Positions 21,075-32,602 are shown, numbered from the stretch's first letter. The stretch: DNA of 64,000 bases from Dreissena polymorpha (GCF_020536995.1 NC_068355.1:5372711-5436710), one strand, 5' to 3'. Notes: a model not told the origin generated them from the sequence alone. Numbers and translations: made by a program.

Positions 21075-22230
21075 GGACCACGTGGTATGGCCACACTGGC
21101 CACAGGCCAGCGGGGCTTTTGTCATGGTCCTGTGTCCGTCGTGCGTGCGTGCGTCCGTGCGTTAACTTTTTCTTTAAACATCTTCTTCTCCTTAACTACT
21201 GGTCCAATTCTGATGAAATTTCTCATGAATGTTCCTGGGGTGAACCTCTTCAAATTTGTTCAAATTATGCCCCTGGGGTCAAATTTGACCCTGCCCCGGG
21301 GGGTCAAATAATTGAAAACTTGCTTATATAAGGCCTATTTTGTGAAAACTTAAATTTTTTTCTCGTCCATAACCATTGGGTCTAGGGCTACCAAATTTGG
21401 TATGTAGTGACATCTTATAGTCCTCTACCAAGTTTCTTCAAATGTTGCCCCTGGGGTCAAATTTGACCCTGCCCTGGGGGGTCAGAAAATTGAAAATTTG
21501 CTTAAATAAGGCCTATTTTGTGAAAACTGTAAAAATCTGCTCATCCATAACCATAGGACCTAGGGCTACCAAATGTGGTATGTAGTGACATCTTATAGTC
21601 CTCTACCAAGTTTCTTCAAATTATGCCCCTGGGGTCAAATTTGACTCTGCCCGTGGGGTGAAAAAATTGAAAATTTGCTTATATAAGGCCTATTTTGTGC
21701 AAACTTTAAAAATCTTCTTGTCCATAACCGTATGGCATAGGGCTTCCAAATTTGGTATGTAATGACTTTTAATACTCCTCTACCAAGTTTGTTCAAATTA
21801 AGCCCCTCAGATCAAATTTCACCGTTCCCCAGGGGTCACAAAATTGAACATATGCTTATATTGGGCCCATTTTGTGCAAACTTTAAAAATCTTCCTGGCC
21901 ATAACCATTGGGCCTATTTCTACCAAATTCGGTATTTAGTGACATCTAATAGTTCTCTACTAAGTTTGTTCAAATTATGCCCCTGGGGACAAATTTGACC
22001 CTGCCCTGGGGGTAACAAAAATGAACATATGCTTAAATAAGGCCTATTTTGTGCAAACTTTAAAAATCTTCTTGTTCATAATTATAGAGCCTAGGGCTAC
22101 TAAATTTGGTGTGTAGTGATATCTAATAGGCCTCTACCAAATTTGTTCAAATTATTCCCCTGGGCTCAAATTTGACCCTGCCCTGATGGTCACAAAACTG
22201 AACATATGACGTTTACCAGGGGAGATTCGG
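21075..22230 (+). repeat. Tandem repeat block, about 177-bp units
   Basis: Five to six units, marked by CCATAACC at about 21367, 21545, 21722 and 21899 and by TCAAATTATGCCCCTGGGG. The block starts near GGCCACACTGGCCACAGGCC and a GTGCGTGCGTCCGTGCG tract. It ends near GGCGGCCGTGTGGCTGTGACC, a loosely inverted version of the start. It is a non-coding bivalve-type dispersed block, and the 74-109-codon frames in it are repeat artefacts. Confidence 0.8.
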
Positions 22231-22992
22231 CGGCCGTGTGGCTGTGACCAACAACAACAACAACATCTTGTAAACATGAGATAAAACCCTGTCATTAAGT
22301 GCCATTTTAGATCAGATGGTGACTGCTTACAAAGGAATTGAAGTAAAAAAAAGTGTTATGATTGTTATTCTTATAATCTGAAAAAAGTCGGGTTTTATTT
22401 AAATATGTCAAAAGTGAACATATATCCGGATAAAAATATTTCGGATGACATGTTAATTACATGTCTTTTTTGTAGTGTTTAAACCAGTTTAATAATATCT
22501 TATTGATTTTAAAAACACAACTTCCATGAACATGATTATTTCAAGAAAAGTCGATATATGATACTGCATGGTAAACTCGAACTTTGTATCCAAGAGAAGG
22601 TGTTTGAATTAATGAAGTGCAATGTTCTTAACTATCGTATATGCTGCTTTTTAATAACTAATGATTCATTGTTCCATTTGTGAATCGTGACTCATGAATT
22701 GTGGATATGATTGTCAATTGCTCAACGATCCATATATATTTCTGACCATTTTATAATTTTCTTAAAATAAGTTATGGATTGATCTTAGAAATCAAATGTA
22801 TTACTGAATTAAATACATTTATAAATATAAAGAAATAATCTTTAGATTATCATAATATTCTCAGGTCTGTTGGTCTTAGGGATGTGTGGGTTGTTAATTA
22901 TATTTTGAGATGATTCTTTACAAAGAAAGATGCTACAATTGTATTTGTTATAAATGTGTGAAAGGCTCTAAGAAGGAACCAGAGATTATTAA

Positions 22993-23184
22993 CCCTTTAC
23001 CAAACACTAACAGGATTTTACGGGTTTGTAGCTGACAACTTCATTTCAAGATGAGCAATTTCTCCTCTTATCATAATTATTTCTACACTACCTGATCATT
23101 TCCTTCATATTCCATTACAATTTAATTGTCGTCTGCAACCTCTTTCAAATTGAGAAAGTCCAAAATATGTCATTTGGTAAAGGG
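22993..23184. mobile_element. piggyBac-like MITE, 192 bp, TTAA flanks
   Basis: Perfect 12-bp inverted ends CCCTTTACCAAA (22993-23004) and TTTGGTAAAGGG (23173-23184), with TTAA on both sides (22989-22992, 23185-23188). The CCC start and TTAA duplication are the hallmarks of piggyBac-type transposition. The interior is non-coding. Confidence 0.85.
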
Positions 23185-23867
23185 TTAAGGCATTTTGATT
23201 CCTATGGGTCTTGTGAATCTGTTTCAAATCAAATGCGTAGATTTGATCTTCAGCATCTAAAAATATGTGAAATAGAAGGAGCGACAATATCTTTTGGAGA
23301 GATAAATGTACCTACGTTATAAGCAAAGGACCTGTGCAACAATTCCCGGGCTTTTTAGTCCGTTTAGTTAACACGGTAGTAACTTTTTCCATATATAAAA
23401 AAGCTCACCCTTCCAACTTTTAAGCGCCCAGTGGGACGAGGGATAGAAAGAGAAAGTCACATGCTTAAGTACATTTCAACCAATGCGAATTGCACGTTTT
23501 TTTCGCATAAAAACACAGTGGAGCGATACAGGGCCATCATTGACCTCTTGTTCGAATACAGTATTGTTAAACCTTAATATTTTTGACGGCCTTTTAAGTT
23601 GGTCGCGTTAGCGGTCAGCTAAATTTATAGAGCATATTTTGCAAATCAGTTTGTGCTTAGAAGCCTTAAGTACGGTAAAAACTACCACTCACTCTGCAAG
23701 GGACAATTACCGCTGCCTGTCTGCAGCAGACGACAAATGATTCTGCTCTAGCAGTGAGTGTATATACCCTCTAGCAGTGAGTTTATATACCAGCAGCTTG
23801 TAAGTCGAAATTGGTCAGTCTAGTGTTTATCATTGAAATCTGTACATATTGGCTGCTTTCAGGGAAA

Positions 23868-23955
23868 GCGGGGCTTAATGCACGTCAAATAAGATTAGCC
23901 TGGGCCCACTGATTAGCCTGTGCAATGCGCACACGCTAATAAAGGACGACAACAG
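23868..23955 (+). repeat. GATTAGCCTGTGC hairpin repeat
   Basis: Contains GATTAGCCTG twice, then ATTAGCCTGTGC AAT GCGCACACGCTAAT, an imperfect hairpin, and AAAGGACGAC. It resembles a very common short repeat I recall from dreissenid mussels, which is inference from memory. This copy looks truncated. Confidence 0.5.
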
Positions 23956-24652
23956 CGAACAACTTCAGTGCCTTCAGTGCTTTGATTACTTATCGTGGCA
24001 GCATTCAGTTGTCTGTTGAAGTCATTTCTCAAACGACAATGCTATTTTTCCGTTTATTGTTCTGTATCAGCCTACACAGTATGATTGATATATAACATTT
24101 ATAACCTAGATAGAACTATATCGAAAGTCGGTTCATCGATTGTTTCGTAATGCAAGTAATAGGAGACTTTGTTTAAACTATTTTTTTGTTTGCATTGATT
24201 AAACCATTGTTATTCTATTGAACCTATTGTTGGGCATATTATATTTAAGTATTAGGCAAACATAGTAGTAACGCATTTGATTCCAATAAATTCAACGAAA
24301 ATACGGCTCCTTTTATTGTATGCTTTAAACTCTTGTAAGATTGAATTGACGTAAGTTTTACTGCTGTTGTCTTTCATAAAAATGCAAGGTCACAAATGAC
24401 ACCTGCTTTTCAAATGTTTCAATGAAACTAATGAACGTCATCCACACTATTAAACATACATTATTATTATCAGACGTTACTATAAGAAACAAAATAAGAC
24501 AAATACGTTAAGTTAACTGTGTCTTTATAAAGTAATAATGCTAAGTTAATTGGATCACGTTAATTTCATGGCCGGACCAGATGTTTCCGGACATGTTCCA
24601 ACATTGTTCATATCTTTAAATGTCACGTCTGACTTGATTGGATTACCAACTG

Positions 24653-24658
24653 TTTATT
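24653..24658 (-). promoter_or_regulatory. Poly(A) signal AATAAA after the P450 gene
   Basis: AATAAA on the minus strand, 26 nt after the TAG stop of the P450 reading frame. It implies a very short 3' untranslated region, or a weak signal with a later site used instead. Confidence 0.4.
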
Positions 24659-24684
24659 TCCGTATAAAACAACGCGTGAATCGT

Positions 24685-26163
24685 CTAATTTCTCTTCTCG
24701 ATATCTACATTATAATCCTCGGGTCTGTACGTCAGTCCAAAAACACCATTAAGTGTTGGCCGTTTGCAACCAGCCGGCAGTTTGAACTGAACGTTTTGCA
24801 CGATCCTTGTAACATACAAAAACAGTTCGATACGTGCGATAGTTTCCCCTAAACACGACCTTTGACCCATAGAAAATGGGATCACTTGCTCCGATGGTTG
24901 CAAAACACGACCGGATTCGTCTAAGAAACGCTCTGGCCTAAATGCGAAAGGGTCATGAAACACTGAAGAATCGTGGTGCGTGGAGCTTAAATTGGCGATG
25001 ACAGTTGTGCCTTTGGGTATTAAGAAACCTCTAAATGACACGTCCTCCTTTACGAAATGGGGCACACCCAATGGCACGTTGCTACCAATCCGTAAAGTTT
25101 CCAGTATCACTGCTTCCACGTATGGAATTTCGGAGCGGTCACTAATCGTGGGTACCTCTTTACCGACTTTGCGCGTGATTTCGGCGTGTAATTTGTCCTG
25201 AACGTCTGGATTGAGAGCTAGAAATAGTATCATCCATGTCAGTGTGGTAGCCGATGTTTCACTTCCCGCCGCCATGAGGTCTTCGTGGCATTTCCAAATC
25301 TCGTCACGTGTCACTGGGGAGTCCTCGGATAAGAAGAAATCTAACAAGCAGTCCCGGGATCCTTTTAGGGCAGTCGCCTCCCTCTCCTTAAATACTTCCT
25401 CAAAATAGTCGATATGCGATGCTGACATATCCCTTGCATATCGTAATCGAAGCAGGTCACCCGGAAGTTTGTCAAACCATGGAAAACAATAATGCCGCAC
25501 CTGACTGCTAAGAAACATATGAAACCCCTTGTCAACTGTGTCAAGATACCACAGAAAGCGTTTATCATCGCGTTCTGGACGTTTACCGTGAAGAATGTTA
25601 AACACCACACTGGCAAAACTTAGTGACATCGTTTTCCTAGGACAAAACGGTTCTTTGATTTGTGTTAAATGTTCAATTAGCAAGTCTAATTCCTCGTGCA
25701 CAATTTGCTCCAAGACGGCGCCATTTCTGGTAAAACATATATCACGGAACGCATTCATTATATACAAACGTTTGGATTTCCACTCCGAACCATTCCCGAA
25801 TACCAGATCACTAACTATATACCGCTTTGCGAAGTCATTCTCTGGACGAAATGAAAAATGGCGACCTTGCTTTAAGAACGCATCCTTTATAGCGTCGTAG
25901 CCGTTCAGAAAAACGGTAAGTTCCGAACCAAAATACAATGCAAACACGTCGCCGTATTTACGGCGAAGATCTCGAAACACCTTGAGTTTGTCCGGTCCAG
26001 CCAGCGACCCCAGGTTGCCGATGATTGGCCAGCGACCAGGACCAGGAGGTATGCCAGGATGTCTCCGAGTTGACCAGTAAATCAGTAGAAATGTCACAAT
26101 GAAAACAAGTACACTTGTAACGTCCGGTAGTAAATGTAAATTCAATATCGATGCAGCGAACAT
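24685..26163 (-). CDS. Cytochrome P450, CYP2-type, intronless
   Basis: A 492-residue open frame, the usual length for a microsomal P450. In order: a hydrophobic N-terminal anchor (about residues 15-30), the proline hinge PPGPGRWPIIGN (39-50), helix-C W128-x3-R132, the I-helix oxygen-binding AAGSETS (298-304), E355-T-L-R358 of the K helix, PERF (410-413) and the haem loop FSMGQRSCLG with the iron-ligand cysteine at 437. All signature residues are present, so it should be a working ER-membrane monooxygenase fed by cytochrome P450 reductase. The sequence resembles the CYP2 clan; the substrate cannot be told. There are no introns, whereas most animal CYP2 genes have many, so a retrocopy or an intron-poor lineage is possible. 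The first ATG (26163) is the natural start because the anchor follows directly. No co-regulated neighbours are visible. Confidence 0.95.
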   Translation of the reverse strand: MFAASILNLHLLPDVTSVLVFIVTFLLIYWSTRRHPGIPPGPGRWPIIGNLGSLAGPDKLKVFRDLRRKYGDVFALYFGSELTVFLNGYDAIKDAFLKQGRHFSFRPENDFAKRYIVSDLVFGNGSEWKSKRLYIMNAFRDICFTRNGAVLEQIVHEELDLLIEHLTQIKEPFCPRKTMSLSFASVVFNILHGKRPERDDKRFLWYLDTVDKGFHMFLSSQVRHYCFPWFDKLPGDLLRLRYARDMSASHIDYFEEVFKEREATALKGSRDCLLDFFLSEDSPVTRDEIWKCHEDLMAAGSETSATTLTWMILFLALNPDVQDKLHAEITRKVGKEVPTISDRSEIPYVEAVILETLRIGSNVPLGVPHFVKEDVSFRGFLIPKGTTVIANLSSTHHDSSVFHDPFAFRPERFLDESGRVLQPSEQVIPFSMGQRSCLGETIARIELFLYVTRIVQNVQFKLPAGCKRPTLNGVFGLTYRPEDYNVDIEKRN

Positions 26164-26273
26164 GTCTGATGTTATTGTGAATCCCGTGAAAACACGAGAA
26201 AATTGCTATGTAAAACCACAGTCCTCCACACAAAAAATCGTTCTACTATGTCCTTGCTTCAATTATTTGTAGT

Positions 26274-26283
26274 TTTATATAAG
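26274..26283 (-). promoter_or_regulatory. TATA-like box upstream of P450
   Basis: CTTATATAAA on the minus strand, about 110 nt before the P450 start codon. Position and sequence suit a core promoter, but TA-rich words are common here. Confidence 0.35.
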
Positions 26284-27950
26284 ACTTCAAGGTTACATAA
26301 AGACTCGCTTTCATAGTTAAGCAATATGGAATTTACACCTACCGGTAATCATTGTGCGCTTTACCGCATTGTGCCCACATGATATGTATAAAATGCACAA
26401 TACAAATCAAAGCATAAAAGCTTTCACGCTTTATGATTGTGTAAAGCAACTGCTTTTATCTGGTATTAACTGACAACGTACGCTGCACAAATGTGAGAGG
26501 TGGACTGAGCTGGATAGTCGGGTTGCGATAAAGTTATGTACACTTAATTCCTTACTATTGACAGGTGATAATTGATTGAAAACTGAGTTTCTACTGATAC
26601 ACAATACATATTAAATAAAGAAAATAGTTGTGCACATGTTTACTATAAAGTGATATTACAAAAGTTTCTCTTAAAGGATAAAATTTATGCTTACCTGTAA
26701 TCGAAGGTTTACCGCGATATCATGTTACACAGCACAACAACCTTCAATGGCTCATATTAATATAGCAAAGCACGCAACAGCCGGGGTCATTTTTTAGATT
26801 AAAAACAAAAAGAGATATTTGACAAATATAAATATTGTCATGGGTGGATGCGTTTGGTTTGTGAGTTCTTTTGGAGTTTTGTTTTGTAAAAAAATTATTA
26901 GATAAACAATTGTCAATTGTTTATTATAATAATGCGCCTTTCAGCAGTGTTTCCTTTTTTAACATGATATTACGAAAGAAAAAAAACCCACATGAACAGC
27001 ACAAGATAAAATGATATTACGAAAGAAAAAACAACAACAAAACAAACACACATTAACAACACATGATAACATAATATTACGAAAGAAAAACAACAAAAGA
27101 ACGAACAGTCATTAACAACACACGCATAGCTGTTCAGTGTGTTTGGTTATGAAAACGTTTTAGTCTATAATTAGTATTACAGAACTTAACAGTTATATAA
27201 GCAATGATCGAGTGGGACAAAAACAGTTTTAATTACAAAGACTTATCTTTTCAAACGTTTAATGGATCAGTCGGTATCCGGACAAACGGCACCCGGACAA
27301 TCGGCACCCAGTGTTTGTTTTGCATACGCGGACAGTCGGCAACCTGTAAATTTGGCGGCATGACATTCGCAATTGACACGTGGAACCAATGATACAGGAT
27401 TTCTGTGTTTATTAAATGACAATGTATTTTTCAAATAGTGTATGAAGCCCGTGGAATAAATTTGATACCTGTAAACACAATTATGAATAGCAACAAATAC
27501 TCTAAGATATTTTACGATCTTGATTTAATACATTAAACAGCACCTAATATTCGCCGCGAGGCCATCACAGTTCAACTACTTTTAATATAAATTACTCAAT
27601 ACCTATTAAGAAACAATGGACACGTGTCTAGTCTAGCACCAGTCACGACACGTCTGTATCTTATCACTCGATCATTTAACGTGACTGTTTTCACACCTAG
27701 CTTTCCGGTAGAATCGATGTTTAGCCGAACCTGGATTTCAGAACAAGTTTTGACGTTTTAATTCACATTAACGGGAACATTACTCGAATCGATCATATAG
27801 TCATTTAATGAACAGCAACATTGAGCTAAAGCATATTTTTGTATCGCCTGAAAGGTATGCTAACAACATTTGATCAAATCTCTAAACAGTCTATGCCCAT
27901 ATCCCCAGTCGTACCCAGCTGACGCCATTTCCGGTACGCACGTCAGCAGA
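26284..27950. other. Intergenic, with a small minisatellite
   Basis: 26955-27125 holds three ~55-60-bp units built on ATATTACGAAAGAAAAA and ACATTAACAACAC. 27255-27350 has three to four short GGACA(A/G)TCGGCA(C/A)CC motifs. Nothing coding was recognised. Confidence 0.5.
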
Positions 27951-27952
27951 TA

Positions 27953-28270
27953 ATGATTATTAGCCGTCACGTGGAGGAAGCGACCCGTCGGTACCAAAGC
28001 GTAGACCAAAACGTCGATAAGATCTCCAGTTACAGCCTCCGGTTACGTCTTTCTATTCTAGATGGAGTAAGAAACGTGTATAATGAATTCGCAGCCAAGC
28101 AGGCGGCCGAGAATGTAGAGCTGCAGCAACGTGTTATTGATGTCATTATCTCCAATGACGTCACCATCGATGAGAGTGATTCGGGGTTCCCATCAGATCA
28201 CATGATTGTAACTTCGGAAACTTCGGTTAACGGAAGTGAATTCTACCACAGCTTCGAAATGTGCTCCTGA
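27953..28270 (+). CDS. Unrecognised 105-residue open frame
   Basis: An ATG at 27953 opens a frame to TGA at 28270 with even, charged composition and GC content above its surroundings. RHVEEATRRYQSVDQNVDKI and LRLSILDGVRNVYNEFAAKQ look like amphipathic helices; the tail is acidic and serine-rich (DESDSGF). I do not recognise a family. It may be a small single-exon protein or the last exon of a plus-strand gene, because a CAG lies just upstream of the ATG. No neighbour helps. Confidence 0.45.
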   Translation: MIISRHVEEATRRYQSVDQNVDKISSYSLRLRLSILDGVRNVYNEFAAKQAAENVELQQRVIDVIISNDVTIDESDSGFPSDHMIVTSETSVNGSEFYHSFEMCS

Positions 28271-28854
28271 ACGCGACTGAATACTTCTTTCGAAATGTTG
28301 CCAGTGGCATAGACTCATCAATAATTTGTCTTTCTATCGATCAGTATTCGGAATACACATGCATGTTATGTGACTGTAATTGTCTTGCTTCCATTATGAA
28401 TTGATATAGATTATTAAAAATATTGTGAATAATATTATTTTGGTGCAATTTATTTGTGTGTTTTTTTTTAAACTGGAAAATGTATGCAAATTAGGTTTTT
28501 AGTTGTTCGCTTGCAAACAATGTACGTTAAGAACAAGTTTTGCCAGACAGTTTGGCGAAAGACCAAAATCCTGATAACTGCCGCATCTGCGCCGAGAAAT
28601 AATTCGCGGCGCTGTTTTAGTTCTTGAACTACAATCATTTACAAATTTACGAATACTATGAATATCGTGTTAAATGAAAGATTTCCGAAAGGATCGTATA
28701 CATTAATTGTTTTGTTCATAGCTATACTTGTCGCGGAAAAGTAAATGTATTAAATATTAAAACATTTTTCCCAGTGATGTCTTGGACAAGTTTAAAAAAT
28801 TCCCTTTTAACTCGTCCAATCCATTTGAATTAATTAAAACAAGAATGATAATTT

Positions 28855-29092
28855 TATTGCAAAACTGGTTTATTGCAAAACGGGTTATTATAAAATGTTC
28901 ACATTGTAATAAGACACTCCAACCCGTTTTGCAATAAGACACTCCAAACCGTTTTGCAATAAATTTATTGCAAAACGCGTATATTGCAAAACGGGTTGTT
29001 GTAAAAAAATCAAATTGCAATAAGACACTCCAACCCGTTTTGCAATAAATTTATTGCAAAACGGGGTTGTTGCAAAACGGGTTGTTACACAG
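28855..29092. repeat. Cluster of ATTGCAAAACGGGTT palindromes
   Basis: At least nine copies of TTGCAAAACGGGTT or its complement AACCCGTTTTGCAA occur in both orientations, joined by AATAAGACACTCC spacers. 29033-29066 is a perfect palindrome of about 34 bp centred on AAATTT. It lies directly downstream (minus strand) of the decayed claudin-like exon. Confidence 0.8.
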
Positions 29093-29104
29093 CACATTCA
29101 TGTA

Positions 29105-29268
29105 AGCATTCCGCAGGAGGTGCGCACATAACCAAAACGCCATAATTCTATCTGCCTGACTGACCGGCCTCGGAATGCGATTATTCAAGCCAGTACTGAA
29201 TGACCAGGCCGGTGACGTTGAGCACACACGCGATGAGCGACAGCACCACGACAAACTTTGATTCCATT
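29105..29268 (-). pseudogene. Decayed claudin-like first exon
   Basis: The minus strand from the ATG at 29268 reads MESKFVVVLSLIACVLNVTG, LVIQYWLE, an in-frame stop, then SHSEAGQ and a second stop. This follows the intact exon at 55205-55404 almost residue for residue (MDAKIAILLSVIACVLNIIG, YWLEFSHSEAGA). The downstream GLW..C part is out of frame. It is a paralogous first exon that no longer codes. It is too far from, and on the wrong side of, the exons at 38 kb to serve them. Confidence 0.75.
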
Positions 29269-29269
29269 G

Positions 29270-31230
29270 TGAAAACTAGACAGTCACTGAACAATCGCAC
29301 GTGGTTACTCCGAACTCGGTCGCGTTATTAAGGTAGAAAGTTTTGATGCGAAGGAGCTTTTTAATTAAGTACGATACGTTCCTAATTAACCTGCATCTAT
29401 CTAATAACGTCACGACAACTATAGTTATTGTAAGGTTTTGGATCGACATTTAAATCGACGTGTCCTAAGTTTAACAATATGCCCATTTTAAGTAAAACAT
29501 CATAAATTCTTAAAAGAAATGGATACATAATGTTCAAACAATCTAGATAATAATCCTTACTTACACAAATCCTTTAAACGATTGATTGATTTATGCATTA
29601 TCATAAATTGAAATCGGTAACATTCCAATGTATTTGTCATCCTAAATCACTGTCAGATGTTTATTTTTTATTCACGTTGAAAATATACCAATTAAATCTC
29701 CATTAAAAAAATAATGAAGAGGCAGCCCATAATTATACAATACAAATAATGTAGTTATAACACATATATAAAATACTGAACAGTAGGATAAAATATATAA
29801 CACAAAAATTAAATAAAAGTTAAGCAATCAGCCATAACCAATGTAGTTGCAAAGTAAAATCAATTATTGTAACTGGAGTTTAAACGTTTTCCGTTTCACA
29901 TTGCAAACTATTTTGGTTGAACTTTGAGTTTAAATACTCCAAGATGAACCCAGGGTCACTATTTAACAATTAGTTCGCTAATTATCAATCGATGAACTAG
30001 CGTCTGTCCGTGTTTTACAATTTCGTCATAAGACCAACGGACTACTTTCACAGACTGCGAAAGGTAAAAGCTAACTTTTAGTAAAGTGCAGACTTAATCT
30101 AAGGAATCTTAGGGGAAAGTCTGTCAGGCATGTTACTCTTATGCAACAACTTGATTTCCAATAAGTCTATCTGATTAAAAGCTAAATGTGCCATCAAAAA
30201 TTGTTTTGCAAATCATTTAAATTGAATAGCGACTGAAATCCTAAACCAATCTTGGATTTCGCAATAATTACTTTTCTGTTAAAACACGTAAATAACGTCC
30301 ATACCTTACAATCAGCAATGTGTAGCGTGATGTAAATTATAAATATATGAGCATGTTAAGTGACCACGAATAAGGAAGATAACATGAAAATAAATGTTAA
30401 TAGAATTAGCCGTTTTTATTGTGTGAAGTCGTGCATAGAACATTCAGTAAATATGCAATATGAACAAACATTCACACTTAAGTAATTTAAATTTAAAGGA
30501 ACTTATTCATATATTGACATTATGTAATATAAAATATATGTACAAATCACACAAAATTGAGAGATAAAATGCGACTATAACATTGTTGATCGATAGTAAA
30601 AGACTATCTGGAAGATTGTTCCATATATTTTAATTTTGTAATTACATACATTAAATGGCATTATCCAAAGTACGAAAATCTAGGAACAAACCCCTTCAAT
30701 ACTTACAATTTTTATTCACGTATCACTATTATTGGCGTCGCCCTTGAGGGCGGCGATTAGTTTATAATGCATTTTTTCGCTTATGGGAGGAGAAGTTATT
30801 TTACGGATCAATGTATATATTTTTGTTTTAAGAATACCTTGCATAGTGGTGATTATTTATGTAAATAAGTACTGCATTTGTGCCTATTACATTTATTTCA
30901 ACATGTATTGCCAATAATGCAAAGTTAATTGTTTTATTTAATAACTTATCCACAACTGATCACAGGGGAAAGATCACAGAGACTGGGCAAATATGCGAAA
31001 CTTTCTGGTTCTGTATAAAAACAAAACATAATCAAAATATATTTATTTTGTGGTTTTTCTAATTTGCTTTTTTAGTGGAGAATCAATGTTGTACGCTATT
31101 TGACGACCTATCACGCAAGCAAGTTTATAGGAAGGCGTAGTGGTACGAAATCGTACAAAGTATTAGTTTATTAATAGACATATAATAACGATCGCTATAC
31201 ACAACTACACAAAATAGCAGTACATAAGTG
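29270..31230. other. Intergenic, no gene recognised
   Basis: AT-rich. A hairpin-prone CGCCCTTGAGGGCGGCGA lies at about 30735. No exon or element ends stand out. Confidence 0.4.
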
Positions 31231-31237
31231 CATGTCA

Positions 31238-31328
31238 GCCGGAATAGCTCAGTTGGGAGAGCGTTAGACTGAAGTTGTTTACGCAACAGTCATCTAAAGG
31301 CTCCCCGGTTCAATCCGGGGTTTCGGCA
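31238..31328 (+). tRNA. tRNA-Phe (GAA) with a 17-nt intron
   Basis: The exons match animal tRNA-Phe closely: acceptor GCCGGAA / TTTCGGC, D arm TAGCTCAGTTGGGAGAGC (A box), anticodon GAA at 31271-31273, and B box GGTTCAATCC. A 17-nt intron (31275-31291) follows position 37, the canonical eukaryotic site, and its CAGTC end can pair with the GACTG of the anticodon stem, as splicing endonuclease needs. Deviations: a G5-U68 pair and one extra base in the variable loop/T-stem region that shifts pairing. A T7 run about 25 nt downstream could terminate pol III. GTCAGCC just before and GGCTGAC about 20 nt after form an inverted pair. It is probably functional, possibly a drifting copy. Confidence 0.85.
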
Positions 31329-31354
31329 CGAACGGAACAGTTCGGCGGCTGACA

Positions 31355-31362
31355 ATTTTTTT
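31355..31362 (+). terminator. T-run, pol III terminator candidate for tRNA-Phe
   Basis: A run of seven T within AATTTTTTTCAG, the first run of four or more T after the tRNA 3' end at 31328. Confidence 0.45.
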
Positions 31363-31611
31363 CAGTCAGGTTAATAAATATAATAAAGCTTTATTTTATG
31401 TGGACATTTTAAAATCCATTTTACTACAATTGGACATTTTTATAAAAATTAATGGATGCAATGTGATGACAACGTTAATTAAAATTTCTTTCATCACTTA
31501 AATATCTTATCAAAAATACACGTGTTTTTATATTAACAAATAAATGCAAACAACACATCTATTATCCATACATTTATATGGCTGTATATCATAGGCCTAT
31601 CCCTACCACAT

Positions 31612-31783
31612 ATAGAGCGCGAAGCGCGACACGTATTATTGATTGTAACAATGAGTTGCGATAAAGGAAGCATCCGCTTATCAAGGAGGAGCTGTGTCCC
31701 AGCAAACCGTTTCACTAGAGTCAAGCACTCCTCGTAGTTTTTTTTTTAAGAACCATAAATAGAGCGCGAAGCGCGACACGTAT
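31612..31783 (+). repeat. 25-bp direct repeat spaced 146 bp
   Basis: AGAGCGCGAAGCGCGACACG plus TATTA occurs at about 31612 and 31758. The core GCGC GAA GCGC is a small hairpin, and the GC-rich motif is conspicuous in AT-rich DNA. Confidence 0.65.
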
Positions 31784-31789
31784 TACAAT

Positions 31790-32480
31790 CCAGGTGGTAT
31801 GGGCCCTTTAGCATTATCCGACCATTACGTCCATAGTTATCTTCCTTAGAAGTTGAGAAATTTTGAAATCCTTGTTCGAAGTCCAAAATTTTCATCCGAT
31901 TGTTCCCAAACTTTCACAGTTTTTTTTTATCAATGAGGACCCAACCCAAACTCTATATGAGCAATATCGGACCATGAGTCCAGAATGATGTCTCTTTGAA
32001 TTTAAAAATAAAAGTGAAAAACTGCTTGGTTAGGTGATTATGTCAACATTTGTCATCAGATTATTTCCAAACTTACAGTGTCTTCATGTCAATAAGAATT
32101 TTTACCTCATTTAAAATGAGAAACATCAGGACAATAAGTCCAGAATTTTTTTCTATTAAATTTGACAAAATAAACCACTTGTTTTAAAGATTTCACAAAT
32201 TTCGTCTGAATCTTTCCAAACTTGTTAAGTGTTTTTATACCAGTATAACTCGAACCCTATTGAAAATGATGAATATCGGAGCAATAAATCTATTATGATC
32301 TTTTACTGAATTTCAAAGTATCGTGAAATGCAGCTTCTTTATACAATTTACAGTTTTCATTCATTTTTTTTTCAAACTTTTACAGTGTTTTCATATCAAT
32401 GAGTACTCAACCCCTATCGTTAATGAGCAACGTAGGAATAAGTTCAGAATCATCTCCCCTTGAAGTTGAGAAAAATATGA
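31790..32480 (+). repeat. Diverged tandem block, about 150-bp units
   Basis: Four units marked by (C/T)CAAACTTTCACAGT and 'TATCAATGAG' at about 31908, 32068, 32216 and 32371. The same wording returns at about 61690-61850. Non-coding. Confidence 0.6.
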
Positions 32481-32602
32481 AATTACGCTTACAAGATGAA
32501 GCAGATTTTATAAAACCTTCACAGTTCTGTTCCATTAATGAAAACTGCACACGGAGTACAGTAAAAAAAATGAAACCAATGTAAATAAAATGAACTATGA
32601 AA

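Noticed and set aside
25595-25900. 101-codon plus-strand frame and similar frames over the P450 gene
   Set aside because: Antisense shadows of the P450 coding region.
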